From Synechococcus sp. AG-679-C18 (GTDB taxonomy: Bacteria; Cyanobacteriota; Cyanobacteriia; PCC-6307; Cyanobiaceae): a DNA stretch of 64,000 bases. The stretch covers positions 62,001 through 126,000 of the forward strand of contig QCUL01000001.1 in assembly GCA_003210755.1 (NCBI GenBank). The letters are read 5' to 3'. The notes beneath the pieces were generated by a model. That model did not search any database and had not been told where the DNA came from. It saw only the letters and a list, made by a program, of their open reading frames with translations. Every line of letters begins with the position of its first letter. The first letter of the stretch is position 1. Shown here in pieces: positions 9,194 through 18,245 of the stretch. The position numbers and the translations under genes are program-made.

Positions 9194-10966
9194 TTACATT
9201 CGCTCCAAAGTGGCGATGCCCAGTAGCCCCAAACCTGATTTCAGCGTATCGGCCGTTAGACGACACAATGCCAAGCGCGATGACAAGGCGTCACTCTGAG
9301 CCTTAAGCACTGGAATCTGGTCATAAAAGCGATTGAACACCTGGGACAGCTCAAACAAATAACTGCAGAGTCGATTGGGCAGTAATTCCTCCTCCACCTC
9401 GGCGATCACCGCATCGAACTTGAGAAGTTCACGCACCAGACTCCATTCCTGCGGCTCGTTGAACTGCAGCTGAGCCGTGGCAACATCCAGATCACCACCT
9501 TTACGGGCAATGCCCGCAATCCTTACCACCGCATACAGCAAATAAGGAGCGGTATTCCCTTGCAAAGCCAGCATGCGATCGAAGCTGAATTGGTAATTGG
9601 TGATCCTGTTCTGACTGAGGTCGGCGTACTTCACAGCAGCAAGGCCCACCGTGCCTGCCACAAGCTGAATAAAACTTTCGGTCTCCTGCCGCCCCTCCTC
9701 TTCCAAGCGGCGGCGTAGATCGGCTTCTGCTCGTTCAACCGATTCATCCAATAGATCTCTCAGCCGAACCGTGTCACCAGAACGGGTCTTGAGTTTCTTA
9801 CCGTCTTCGCCTTGGACCAACCCAAAAGGTACGTGCTGCAAGCGAGCCCCCTCAGGGATCCAACCAGCCCGTTCGGCCACCTGAAACACACCAGCGAAGT
9901 GGTTTGCCTGGCCCGCGTCGGTCACATAGATCACCCGCCGGGCAGCATCACCATCCGGAATCGATGCGAAGCGATAACGGATGGCCGCCAGATCAGTGGT
10001 GGCGTAATTGAAACCACCATCACGCTTCTGAACGATCACCGGAAGCGGCTTTCCATCCTTCCCAATCACACCCTGAAGGAAGACACACTGCGCACCGTCA
10101 TCGGTGATCAAAAGCTCGGCATCCTTCAAGCCCTCAATCACCCCCGGCAACAACGGGTTGTAAAACGACTCACCCCTCTCGCTCAGGCGGATATCAAGCC
10201 GGTTGTAGATCTTCTGAAATTCACGCCTCGACTGATCACAAAGCAATCCCCAGGCCTTGAGTGTCAGAGGATCAGCCCCCTGAAGCTTCACCACTTCCTC
10301 ACGCGATTTGACCTGGAACGCCTCATCGTCATCGAAGCGCTTCTTGGCCTCGCGATAGAAGGCAACCAAATCACCGAGGTCAACAGCATCGGCGGTGCTG
10401 AGGGTCTCAGGAGCCACCTGTTTGAGGTGGGTGATCAGCATCCCGAACTGAGTACCCCAGTCTCCTACATGGTTTAAGCGCAGCACGGGATGACCGCGAA
10501 ACTCAAGTACACGCGCCAACGAATCGCCGATGATCGTGGAACGCAGATGCCCCACATGCATCTCCTTGGCGATGTTGGGGCTCGAAAAATCCACCACCAC
10601 TGGTGCAGCGTTCTCCACCGCCGGCACCCCAAGCCGTTGATCCCCCAGCCGAGTGGCCAATTCCGCAGCCAAACGCTCAGGGCGGATTGTGAGGTTAATG
10701 AAGCCCGGCCCTGCGATCTGAGGCTCTAAACAGAGCGCTGTAAAGGCAGAGTCAGCCTTAAGAGCCATCACAATCGCTGCCGCGATCTGGCGCGGCGCCT
10801 GCTTCAGGGGCTTCGCCAGGGGCAGGGCACCATTGGCCTGAAAATCACCAAATTCCGGCTTGCTCGCTGGAACCAGCTGGGGATCAAGCAGGGCATCCAC
10901 TTCCGGGAAGGCACGCTGCATCGCCTCACGCAACTGGGTGTCTAGAGCCTGGGCGATGCGCAGCAT
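9194..10966 (-). CDS. argS: Arginyl-tRNA synthetase
   Basis: Class Ia synthetase that charges tRNA-Arg. The 590-residue length is normal. It has the N-terminal tRNA D-loop binding domain, the HIGH-equivalent [12 protein letters not shown] after NIAKEM, the [12 protein letters not shown] stretch where ArgRS often has a degenerate KMSKS, and the C-terminal anticodon-binding helices with [11 protein letters not shown]. The upstream region on the reverse strand has a GC-rich hairpin near 10996-11030. argS forms the left border of what looks like an accessory island that extends to nadC. Confidence 0.95.
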   Translation of the reverse strand: MLRIAQALDTQLREAMQRAFPEVDALLDPQLVPASKPEFGDFQANGALPLAKPLKQAPRQIAAAIVMALKADSAFTALCLEPQIAGPGFINLTIRPERLAAELATRLGDQRLGVPAVENAAPVVVDFSSPNIAKEMHVGHLRSTIIGDSLARVLEFRGHPVLRLNHVGDWGTQFGMLITHLKQVAPETLSTADAVDLGDLVAFYREAKKRFDDDEAFQVKSREEVVKLQGADPLTLKAWGLLCDQSRREFQKIYNRLDIRLSERGESFYNPLLPGVIEGLKDAELLITDDGAQCVFLQGVIGKDGKPLPVIVQKRDGGFNYATTDLAAIRYRFASIPDGDAARRVIYVTDAGQANHFAGVFQVAERAGWIPEGARLQHVPFGLVQGEDGKKLKTRSGDTVRLRDLLDESVERAEADLRRRLEEEGRQETESFIQLVAGTVGLAAVKYADLSQNRITNYQFSFDRMLALQGNTAPYLLYAVVRIAGIARKGGDLDVATAQLQFNEPQEWSLVRELLKFDAVIAEVEEELLPNRLCSYLFELSQVFNRFYDQIPVLKAQSDALSSRLALCRLTADTLKSGLGLLGIATLERM

Positions 10967-11155
10967 GGAAAGCAGCGGTGAACGAAATCAGCTCCTGATC
11001 ATCCCCCGGCGCGGGGGCCTCAGGCGCCGATCAACCCTGCTGCCGCTCATGACAAGCAGGAACCATCCGAACCAACGCGGGAGCAGAGAATCAGAGACCC
11101 CCATGCCGGGACTGGACAGGCCGACTACTCTCCGATCTCGCATGAGGGAAGACGA

Positions 11156-11806
11156 TTGGACCGCAAGATCTTCTACGACTGCATTCGAGATGATCTGTTC
11201 AACGGGGTGCTCAGACAGCAGAACGTGAATGGAATGGACGCCATCCTGAATTTCTGGGACTCTCCACCCAACCCACCAACAGGCGAGTTCAAAACCAACT
11301 GGGACATCCGCTCAATCGGGTGGCTGGCCTACATGCTCGCCACAACGAAACATGAGACAGCCTCAACGATGCAACCGATTGATGAATACGGAGATAACGC
11401 CTACTTCACTCGGATGTATGAAAATCGATCTGACCTTGGCAATTGCGAGCCTGGTGATGGTGCCAGATTTCATGGTCGAGGATTTGTGCAGCTCACAGGC
11501 CGGGCCAATTACACAAAAATGACTGGCGTGGTGCAGTCAATCTTCCCCGAAGCACCCGATTTCACTCAACATCCAGATGCAGTCAAAGATGATCGCTATG
11601 CCGCAGTGATCATGTTTGATGGCATGTTTTGTGGGATTTTCACAGGATGGGCTCTCAAGAATTTCATCGGAGATCCTCTTAAAGGGCAAATCGTGGATTA
11701 CTTTCACGCCCGCAAAATCATCAACGGCATGGACAAAGCCGATCTGATTGAAACTTATGCCAAAAAATTCTCCACCGCCCTCGACAAGGCAGGTGCGACG
11801 GCATAA
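11156..11806 (+). CDS. GH19 chitinase/endolysin-like lysozyme-fold protein
   Basis: The 216-residue protein resembles glycoside hydrolase family 19, in which chitinases and phage endolysins cleave beta-1,4 bonds of chitin or peptidoglycan. The catalytic glutamate motif is KHETAS (Glu 67), and the hallmark RFHGRGFVQLTGRANY spans about 104-119. No signal peptide is visible, which fits a phage-type lysin or another export route better than a secreted chitinase. It starts at TTG 11156 with a GAGG ribosome site about 9 bases upstream; no in-frame ATG lies closer than residue 27. It is the first gene of the suspected island, and no other phage gene is nearby. Confidence 0.8.
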   Translation: MDRKIFYDCIRDDLFNGVLRQQNVNGMDAILNFWDSPPNPPTGEFKTNWDIRSIGWLAYMLATTKHETASTMQPIDEYGDNAYFTRMYENRSDLGNCEPGDGARFHGRGFVQLTGRANYTKMTGVVQSIFPEAPDFTQHPDAVKDDRYAAVIMFDGMFCGIFTGWALKNFIGDPLKGQIVDYFHARKIINGMDKADLIETYAKKFSTALDKAGATA

Positions 11807-11836
11807 ATAGTTTCAAGAAATGCTGAACAGACCTTC

Positions 11837-13453
11837 TCAACCTGGTCCGCTTGGACGACTGGGAACCGCGATCCAGCTGATCTGGTGCTGACGCAACTTT
11901 TCTTCTGTTGCGATCAACTCTTTCTCCTTATCGCCTTCTCCATAAAGAGCCAGTTCATAGAGAAGATTCATGCAGAACTTGCCTTGAAAATATCCACCGT
12001 GGCAATCAATCTTGCTGATCTTCAAAGGGCCGGTGAGCATCAAGATCAGCGTGGCGGCGTAGTTGAAAAATCTCTGTACGGCATTGCGAGCCGTGAACGC
12101 ACTGAGATAACGCCCGCCATCGTCGTAGTCGGTGCAGTCGATCACATTGAGCGGGTAGCCGATCCAGCGTTGACAACGGAATGTGTTGTCATCACAGAGG
12201 CTTTGCGTCTGCAACGCACCATGGAGTTCAAGCTCACTCAGGTCTGCAACACGCTTGCCGTAACCCTTGGCTCGCGTGCGCCCTTTGATGCTCAGGTTGC
12301 CGAGGCGATAGCCACCGATGCGCGTCCCCGACGGAAACACGAAGTAATTGGCCAGGGTGGAGGCGAGCCGCAGCACCATGTCGGCATCGTTGACAAACAG
12401 AAACGTCTGCTGAAAACGGCGCAGGCAACTGGCCAGGTAATTGGAGCGACCTGTGGTGATCGTCCAGACCGGAATGTCAGCAGCAACGAGGATCAAACGA
12501 TCAAGGCTGAACAGATCGCCGATCTGCGCGAGCTGTTCTCGCTGTCGTTCGTTCGCTTGCTCATCGAAGGACGCCGGGCAGCTTGGACCACCAAAGGGAC
12601 CCGACTGGGCATTAGCCGACCAGAGGTGAGTATCCGCTTCGGGATCGAAAACATTGGTGAGAACACGGATGAGCATGGTTGTCACGAACGTGCCCATGCT
12701 GTGACCCAGGAAACTGAGGCTGATCCGCTGCGCCTTGCCGCTCTGGAGATCAGCCAGATAGCTGCGATCGGGGATGACCTCCTTGACCAGATGGTGGAGA
12801 GCTCTAACCATCTCAACGGCATCGAACACTCCAAACGTGCTGGCGCGTTCGCGGTCGCGGAAGTAGGTGACCATACGCAGCAACGTCAGTGTGATTCCGA
12901 TCCCCAGACACAATTGGCCGATGGCAGCGAGCCAACCGCCGGCAAAGAAGGCGAGCAGGCTGCCGAGCGCGAACAGCAACCACAAGCCCATCGGCATGGC
13001 ACGGATCCAGCACAGGGGGCCTCCAGCGCCGATCCGCTCGGACGGCCAGGCGTAGTGCACAAACAACACATAGTCATCAGGTGGTGATTCCGTAAGCCGG
13101 CAGGAGTCGGCTCTGAACTTGCGTTCTGCCTGCTTGTATTCCTCCCTCACACTTGTCAAGGGAACGTTGTAACCGTGGATGCGAACCACCACTCGCACAC
13201 GCTGAGTCTTGCCATTGCTCTGCTGCCGTTGGAAGAACTCGGAGAGATGGGTGCGCAGCTGCGCAAAGTTCTGGGCGTTGTTGTCAAAATCCGCTCGAAA
13301 ATCGGGTTGCGTGAGAGCCAAGCGAAAGGGCCTCTCTGCCTCCAGGGGAGCGGTGCTGCAAACCAGCATGTGGCTGAAACAAGGGTTCTGCTCTGAGGGG
13401 AAGGGCTGGTATTTGAGAAGGGCGAGTTCAGGTTGCCGCGTGGTGATTGTCAT
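11837..13453 (-). CDS. Alpha/beta hydrolase with two membrane helices (DUF900-like)
   Basis: A 538-residue predicted serine hydrolase. RIHGYN (about 91-96) resembles the oxyanion-strand motif, and GHSMG (nucleophile Ser about 252) is the elbow. Between them, about 155-193, lies a hydrophobic hairpin that would anchor it in a membrane. The cyanobacterial DUF900-type hydrolases are the closest pattern I recognise. The substrate is unknown. It converges with the GH19 gene (30 bases between stops) and is divergent from the PEP mutase-family gene at 13607. Confidence 0.7.
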   Translation of the reverse strand: MTITTRQPELALLKYQPFPSEQNPCFSHMLVCSTAPLEAERPFRLALTQPDFRADFDNNAQNFAQLRTHLSEFFQRQQSNGKTQRVRVVVRIHGYNVPLTSVREEYKQAERKFRADSCRLTESPPDDYVLFVHYAWPSERIGAGGPLCWIRAMPMGLWLLFALGSLLAFFAGGWLAAIGQLCLGIGITLTLLRMVTYFRDRERASTFGVFDAVEMVRALHHLVKEVIPDRSYLADLQSGKAQRISLSFLGHSMGTFVTTMLIRVLTNVFDPEADTHLWSANAQSGPFGGPSCPASFDEQANERQREQLAQIGDLFSLDRLILVAADIPVWTITTGRSNYLASCLRRFQQTFLFVNDADMVLRLASTLANYFVFPSGTRIGGYRLGNLSIKGRTRAKGYGKRVADLSELELHGALQTQSLCDDNTFRCQRWIGYPLNVIDCTDYDDGGRYLSAFTARNAVQRFFNYAATLILMLTGPLKISKIDCHGGYFQGKFCMNLLYELALYGEGDKEKELIATEEKLRQHQISWIAVPSRPSGPG

Positions 13454-13606
13454 GGTGAGTGGCTCTGCACGCTGGTCTCCCCTGAGTTAGCCATCTCCGA
13501 TCAATCAGCACAGGAATCAAACCGCTTCCTTCCAATTCATCAGCAGCGTTGCTGGCCTTAACGATCGTTGAAGATGGTGAGCCAGAACCACGATTAATCG
13601 CACACA

Positions 13607-14476
13607 GTGCCCCAAAGCCCAGGACCTGCTGATCAACTCCGCACCTTGCTGGAGCAGGACACCTGCCATCTGATGCCCTGCTGTTTTGATGCCCTATCAG
13701 CACGGCTGGTGGAGCAGGCCGGCTGCGCACTCACTTTCATGAGTGGGTTCTCCGTGGCAGCAGCCCGCGCCGGCCTGCCGGACACGGGCCTGCTCACGGT
13801 GACGGAAATGCTCGATCAGGGCCGCTCGATCTGCGATGCCGTGTCGATCCCCGTGATCGGTGATGGCGACACCGGCCATGGCAATGCCGCCAATGTGCAG
13901 CGCACGATGCACCAGTTCGCCAAAGCGGGCTTTGCCGGAATCATGCTGGAGGATCAGGTGGCTCCCAAACGCTGCGGCCACACCGGGGTGAAAGCCGTTG
14001 TCGATCGCGATTCGGCAATCGCCAGGATTGAGGCAGCCATTGATGCCCGCAACCAGGGGGCGGATCTGGTGATCGTGGCGCGCACCGATGCGCGATCGGC
14101 GCTGGCAACAAGCCACGGTGATCAGGCCGCCCTGGAGGAAGCGATCTGGCGCTTGAAAACCTTTGCAGACCTTGGCGCTGATGTGCTGTTTCTGGAGGCC
14201 CCGCGCAGCGAGCAGGAAATGCAGCGGTTCTGCGTTGAAGTGCCCGGCAAACGCATGGCAAACATGCTGGAAGGAGGCATCACACCGTTGTTGTCGACAG
14301 AACGTCTGGGGGCAATGGGCTTTGCTTTGGCGGCCTACCCACTCACCCTGCTCTCAACGGCCGCCTTCGCGATGCGACAAGCACTGCTGGATCTCCAGGC
14401 AGGCCACACGCCAGAACAAATGCTCAGCTTTGAGGAGATGAAAACACTGGTGGGATTTAACAGCTACCTGAAGTGA
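13607..14476 (+). CDS. Isocitrate lyase/PEP mutase family enzyme
   Basis: A 289-residue TIM-barrel enzyme. It has the substrate/metal segment FDALSARL, the GDGDTGHGN loop (about 85-93), the Mg-binding LEDQ, and the superfamily catalytic loop KRCGH (121-125). The loop contains the cysteine used by lyases such as methylisocitrate and oxaloacetate-type enzymes, so a C-C lyase is more likely than a phosphonate mutase. The start is GTG at 13607. It stands alone, with no propionate or phosphonate genes beside it, so the substrate is unassigned. Confidence 0.85.
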   Translation: MPQSPGPADQLRTLLEQDTCHLMPCCFDALSARLVEQAGCALTFMSGFSVAAARAGLPDTGLLTVTEMLDQGRSICDAVSIPVIGDGDTGHGNAANVQRTMHQFAKAGFAGIMLEDQVAPKRCGHTGVKAVVDRDSAIARIEAAIDARNQGADLVIVARTDARSALATSHGDQAALEEAIWRLKTFADLGADVLFLEAPRSEQEMQRFCVEVPGKRMANMLEGGITPLLSTERLGAMGFALAAYPLTLLSTAAFAMRQALLDLQAGHTPEQMLSFEEMKTLVGFNSYLK

Positions 14477-14798
14477 GCTGATCCAACCTGAATCGGCTCC
14501 CATGGCGGTGGCTTCTGTAGCCACAAAATGGGGGACTCGAAAAAAACTTACTTGTAAATTCTCATGATGTCCAACCTGCCGTTTCTGCTAGCGCCTTGCT
14601 CGCTGAGTTCGATGCGTTGTTTTCTAGCCTGATGAAATCAGAGGCTCTTGCTATCACGAAGATTCATATAGTGCCTAACAAAATGATTCACGGGAGTTAC
14701 GGTCTAGGCTGAATCTGATATCAACGTCGCTGCCAGAAACCTGGTGATCATGGTCGTTAGAAGTATGGGAAGAAGCTCAACGATCGCGATTACAGTGA
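14477..14798 (+). other. Gap of 322 bases, possible gene remnant
   Basis: No complete gene is seen. A forward frame of about 60 codons, closed by TGA near 14710, reads like protein sequence (for example ALLAEFDALFSSLMKSE) but has no usable start codon and no family I recognise. It could be the 3' remnant of a lost gene or chance. Confidence 0.3.
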
Positions 14799-15539
14799 TT
14801 AGGCCCCCCCACACGAATGCTGGGTTGCTGGCATGATCCATGATCTTTGATTTCGGAGATTTGTTGCTGAGTAGATCTTGCCGCGATCATCACCAGGCGG
14901 GCAATTGGGGGGGATAGATAACAAGCAAAAAATGACTTGATCACCAATTCGTGATGCCGCCACATCGGCATTAAATTCATATGAGACTTGAACGCCTCCA
15001 TTGTCATATTGAATGGTTGTTCCTTCGTCTTGCGTGTAATCCTTAGGCGGGATGACCATCTGACGGTCATGAAACCGTGTACCGATGGCTTTGATCTTGG
15101 TTCGAGAGCAAGTCCCGACTCTCTCAGGTACGCCACTCACCATGGGTGTCTTACCGTTTTCGATAAGAGAAAGCCTGAACGCACCAATCCATGGTGGCTT
15201 AGAAATGTTTGCTCCAAACTCACTAAGTCCGTCAATGACCTGAGCCTGAGTGTCAAGAATGCAGAGCTTGTTACTCCCGCAAGCATGGCGAGCACGCAAG
15301 GACGATAAAAGAAAATCTTGCGCGATGGATCGACTTTCTCCCTTGATTTGGCTATAACCGCGTGAGACTATTTGATCAAGTTCAGACAACTTCTGGTCAT
15401 TGCATATTGTGATTTCATCTTGATAACGTGCACGATTACAATCAAAGCTTGGTGTAAAGCTCTTAGCGCTAGCTTCGGGTGCACCAAAAAGTTCAAATAG
15501 GCTTAGCAAGACGTTCATCCAAAGTGCGATTTGAATCAT
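14799..15539 (-). CDS. LprI-like secreted protein, copy A
   Basis: A 246-residue protein with a signal peptide of about 25 residues ending near EASA. A cysteine-bearing domain follows, with pattern FDCNRARYQDEITIC-D-LSELD and later RHACGSNKLC, which resembles the N-terminal domain of LprI/DUF1311 periplasmic proteins (some inhibit lysozyme). The C-terminal 130 residues, with more cysteines, are not recognised. A near-copy lies 5.3 kb away at 20104-20844 on the same strand. Expected location is the periplasm or outside the cell. Having a lysozyme-inhibitor-like family near a GH19 enzyme is suggestive but may be chance. Confidence 0.65.
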   Translation of the reverse strand: MIQIALWMNVLLSLFELFGAPEASAKSFTPSFDCNRARYQDEITICNDQKLSELDQIVSRGYSQIKGESRSIAQDFLLSSLRARHACGSNKLCILDTQAQVIDGLSEFGANISKPPWIGAFRLSLIENGKTPMVSGVPERVGTCSRTKIKAIGTRFHDRQMVIPPKDYTQDEGTTIQYDNGGVQVSYEFNADVAASRIGDQVIFCLLSIPPNCPPGDDRGKIYSATNLRNQRSWIMPATQHSCGGA

Positions 15540-15630
15540 GGGTTTTCAGAGAAGTTGATTGTAATTATCTATAAATAAGGCTTTACGGCACTTGTCAAGC
15601 AACGATTGATATTAGGCTTCTGGCCCTAGA
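14799..15630 (-). repeat. Dispersed duplication, unit A (LprI-like gene plus upstream DNA)
   Basis: The whole LprI-like gene and roughly 90 bases upstream of its start align with unit B at 20104-20935 in the same orientation. The last shared upstream block is CAGGCTTCTGGCC-like at about 15613-15630. The flanks then diverge. No terminal inverted repeats or target duplications were recognised. Confidence 0.8.
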
Positions 15631-15786
15631 GCCGATGGATTCCAGGCTGAGTTTTGTGAGCCATCGGCTCTGTGAGCAAGATCACAATCTCCGCTGATTC
15701 AGATCATCGAGTGATCCTTTGAATCCGGCAATGGTGAATGAATCGGAGCATGAACTCCGCTGAATTCATCAATTTCTTGTTTAAAA

Positions 15787-17655
15787 ATGACAGATCAACG
15801 CAAACTCACGGCTCAACGCGTCCGCGAAGACGCAAACGCTCTAGCTGCCGGGCGCGTCCACCCGCAACATCAAGCCAACGGCGACGAGCAGCGCTACGAA
15901 TCCGCGAACTACCCGATGAGCTTCACCAAGGGGCTTGATCACAACACAACCACTGGCTTGGTTGAGGAATCGGGCGATTTCAAGGCCTTCCGTTCCGCCA
16001 TAGACAATGGCTGGGCCGAGGACTTCACCAGGCAAGTAGCGGTACCGCGTGCTGAGCCGCGCCGTAAGTGGGAGGCCCCTACTGCTGGCACGGTCTACGA
16101 ACTGCAAGGTCCTGATCCGCAGGCCGTCACCATTCCACCCGCTCCTGCGCTGTGCAGCGATGAACTGACCTTTGAAATGGCGGAGGTTTACGAACTGGCG
16201 CTGTTGCGTGATCTGCCCTTCAACGCATTCGTTGCGGGCGGTGGCTCAGCGGCACTGGCTGATTCGACCGCTCGCCTCAACAACCTTGCCTATGCCCAGG
16301 GCGGCTTCAACAGCAGGCCACGCACCACTAACAGCAGCAATCAACTCGACGCGCAGACGATCTTTCGAGGTTCCAGTCCAGGCGTTGATCGCGGCCCCTA
16401 CCTCTCGCAATTCATGCTCATCGGCAATGCCAGTCCGAGTGAGGGCATCACGCCAGAGCAAGGCTTCATCAACTTCGGTGCCCAGAGGATTGACCAGCGC
16501 GTACTGGAGGCAAAGCAGCAAGACGACTATATGATGAAGTGGGACGAATGGCACCGTGTTCAGCAGGGCTACGAAGTCAGAGCGGATCGCTTCGATCGCT
16601 GCAAACCCCAGGGTGCCGGGCAGAACTTCACCGGCCAGCGGCGATTTATCCATACCCCCCGTGATCTGGCAACTTACGTCCACGTGGATGCGCTGTATCA
16701 GGCCTATCTCAATGCCTGCCTTCTGTTGCTGGGTAACAGCACCCCGTTTGACCCAGGTTTTGATCTTCTTTCAGGTGGAGGCGAAGGCCTTCTCCATGAC
16801 CCTGCCAGTGGGCAGAAAGTGCCATTGAACGCCGGTGGTTTTGCCCTCTGGGGCGGCCCCCATGTGCTCAGCCTGGTGACGGAGGTTGCAACGCGTGGTC
16901 TCAAGGCCGTGCGCTACCAAAAGTTCAACAACCATCTGCGCCTTCGCCCTGAGGCCCTGGCAGCGCGGATTGAAAAAGCGCAGGAGATCGAATCCCGCTT
17001 CCCCGAGATCTGCGGTTGCTTCAGCGAGATGGCCAGCGACCTGGAAAAAACTGTGGGCTTGATTCGCGAACACAACCAGTCTCTCGCTGGGGACGCCACG
17101 GCCCTGTTGCCGATGGCTTTCGCGGAAGGTTCGCCGATGCACCCTGCCTATGGCGCCGGACATGCCACCGTTGCAGGTGCGTGTGTGACCATTCTCAAAG
17201 CCTTCTTCAACACCTCCGCACTCTTCGCCACGATCAATGGTGTGGCTGGCTTCCATAGCAAGCAGCACATCCTTGATCGCCTCATCTGTGGTGATTCTGT
17301 TGAAGCAGGTGCTTACCAGGTCACAGACTTCGGCAAAACGCTGGAATTCGAACGATGTGGTTCCTTCCAATTAATCGAAGGGAAGTACGCCACATTCAAG
17401 CCAGATGAGAAAACAAACCAATCTTGCTGCCCTTTGACGCTGGAAGGTGAACTCAACAAGCTGGCTGCGAACATCTCGATTGGTCGCAATATGGCGGGCG
17501 TGCATTATTTCTCGGACTACTACGACAGCCTTCGTATGGGCGAAGAAATAGCCATAGGCATTCTCGAAGAGCAAGCCCTCTGCTACAAAACGGATCCCTT
17601 CGTGCTGTCTGTCCCTACGTTCGATGGGGAGGTACGCCGCATCGGTCAGCGTTAA
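15787..17655 (+). CDS. Vanadium-dependent haloperoxidase (bromoperoxidase type)
   Basis: Oxidises bromide or iodide with hydrogen peroxide to hypohalous acid, using vanadate. The 622-residue length is that of algal/cyanobacterial VBPOs. The vanadate pocket is complete: Lys 379 and Arg 387 (KFNNHLRLRP), then SPMHPAYGAGH with the acid-base His 452 and Ser-Gly-His-type ligand loop ending at His 459, then Arg 567 and the vanadate-linking His 573 (RNMAGVHYFSDYYDS). No signal peptide is evident. It is a single gene closed by its own terminator at 17701-17740. Roles proposed for the family are peroxide disposal and halogenated defence compounds. Homologues are known from some coastal Synechococcus. 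Confidence 0.95.
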   Translation: MTDQRKLTAQRVREDANALAAGRVHPQHQANGDEQRYESANYPMSFTKGLDHNTTTGLVEESGDFKAFRSAIDNGWAEDFTRQVAVPRAEPRRKWEAPTAGTVYELQGPDPQAVTIPPAPALCSDELTFEMAEVYELALLRDLPFNAFVAGGGSAALADSTARLNNLAYAQGGFNSRPRTTNSSNQLDAQTIFRGSSPGVDRGPYLSQFMLIGNASPSEGITPEQGFINFGAQRIDQRVLEAKQQDDYMMKWDEWHRVQQGYEVRADRFDRCKPQGAGQNFTGQRRFIHTPRDLATYVHVDALYQAYLNACLLLLGNSTPFDPGFDLLSGGGEGLLHDPASGQKVPLNAGGFALWGGPHVLSLVTEVATRGLKAVRYQKFNNHLRLRPEALAARIEKAQEIESRFPEICGCFSEMASDLEKTVGLIREHNQSLAGDATALLPMAFAEGSPMHPAYGAGHATVAGACVTILKAFFNTSALFATINGVAGFHSKQHILDRLICGDSVEAGAYQVTDFGKTLEFERCGSFQLIEGKYATFKPDEKTNQSCCPLTLEGELNKLAANISIGRNMAGVHYFSDYYDSLRMGEEIAIGILEEQALCYKTDPFVLSVPTFDGEVRRIGQR

Positions 17656-17700
17656 TTCTTGCCTGATCAGAATCGCGAATAATTCCAACTTACAAAACTA

Positions 17701-17740
17701 ATCAGCGGTATGTGCGTTCATCGCGTCCGCTGATTTTTTT
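17701..17740 (+). terminator. Rho-independent terminator after the haloperoxidase
   Basis: Perfect 8-bp stem ATCAGCGG (17701-17708) / CCGCTGAT (17727-17734) with an 18-base loop, followed by a run of seven T. It lies 46 bases after the haloperoxidase stop and indicates a monocistronic transcript. Confidence 0.85.
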
Positions 17741-18111
17741 GTTCTCAACAGCATTAAGTTCTATACAACATCACCAACATTGATTCCAGGAACATTCTGA
17801 TTGCACGTTGAGTTCCGCTGCGATTCCTTTACCGAGTTGGACACTGCAGGAAGAAGAGGATTGCCTGCGGGCCATGAGGACTTGCTTCGAGGACATCTGT
17901 AAGCAGGAAGGTGCAGATTGGATCACAGAGCGAGGAGGAGGCACGCGATCGAGCTGATATACCGGAGCAATCTGTAGTTGTGTTGTCTCAACATGAAGCT
18001 GAGACGTCGATTGATCCGTTCAATGCCGACTTCGCGATTCAGTTATGCGAATAGATGTCGCTCATCCGGTCGCTAAAGCTGTATGTGCCGCAAAGCGAAT
18101 GATTCAACTCG

Positions 18112-18166
18112 CCTTGATTAACCAGCAACGTTCAACCAGAGGTTGCTTACTGCTGGTTAATCAAGG
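18112..18166. repeat. 16-bp perfect inverted repeat with inner hairpin
   Basis: CCTTGATTAACCAGCA (18112-18127) is mirrored exactly by TGCTGGTTAATCAAGG (18151-18166). The 23-base loop holds its own stem, CAACC/GGTTG, around AGA (18133-18145). There is no T-run on either side, so a standard terminator is unlikely. It lies 80 bases before the MetX-like gene, where it could be an operator, an attenuator-like RNA structure, or a mobile-element scar. Confidence 0.75.
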
Positions 18167-18245
18167 GAGACATTTCAGGAATAACGTTTGCTCGTAATGA
18201 GTTCCTTTCGGGGTAACTCTGTTGAACTCTTGATTGTGGCCGCCA

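Larger units (their letters stand above)
17656..18245 (+). other. Gap of 590 bases between haloperoxidase and MetX-like gene
   Basis: Contains the haloperoxidase terminator and a strong nested hairpin at 18112-18166 (both listed separately). A possible 49-codon frame, TTG 17808 to TGA 17957 on the plus strand (with EEEDCLRAMRTCFEDICK), has no recognised family and weak start evidence. The rest shows nothing I can name. Confidence 0.5.

Noticed and set aside
11885-13087. 400-codon plus-strand frame opposite the alpha/beta hydrolase
   Set aside because: It is the antisense shadow of the real gene, whose catalytic motifs lie on the reverse strand; the translation shows no domain.
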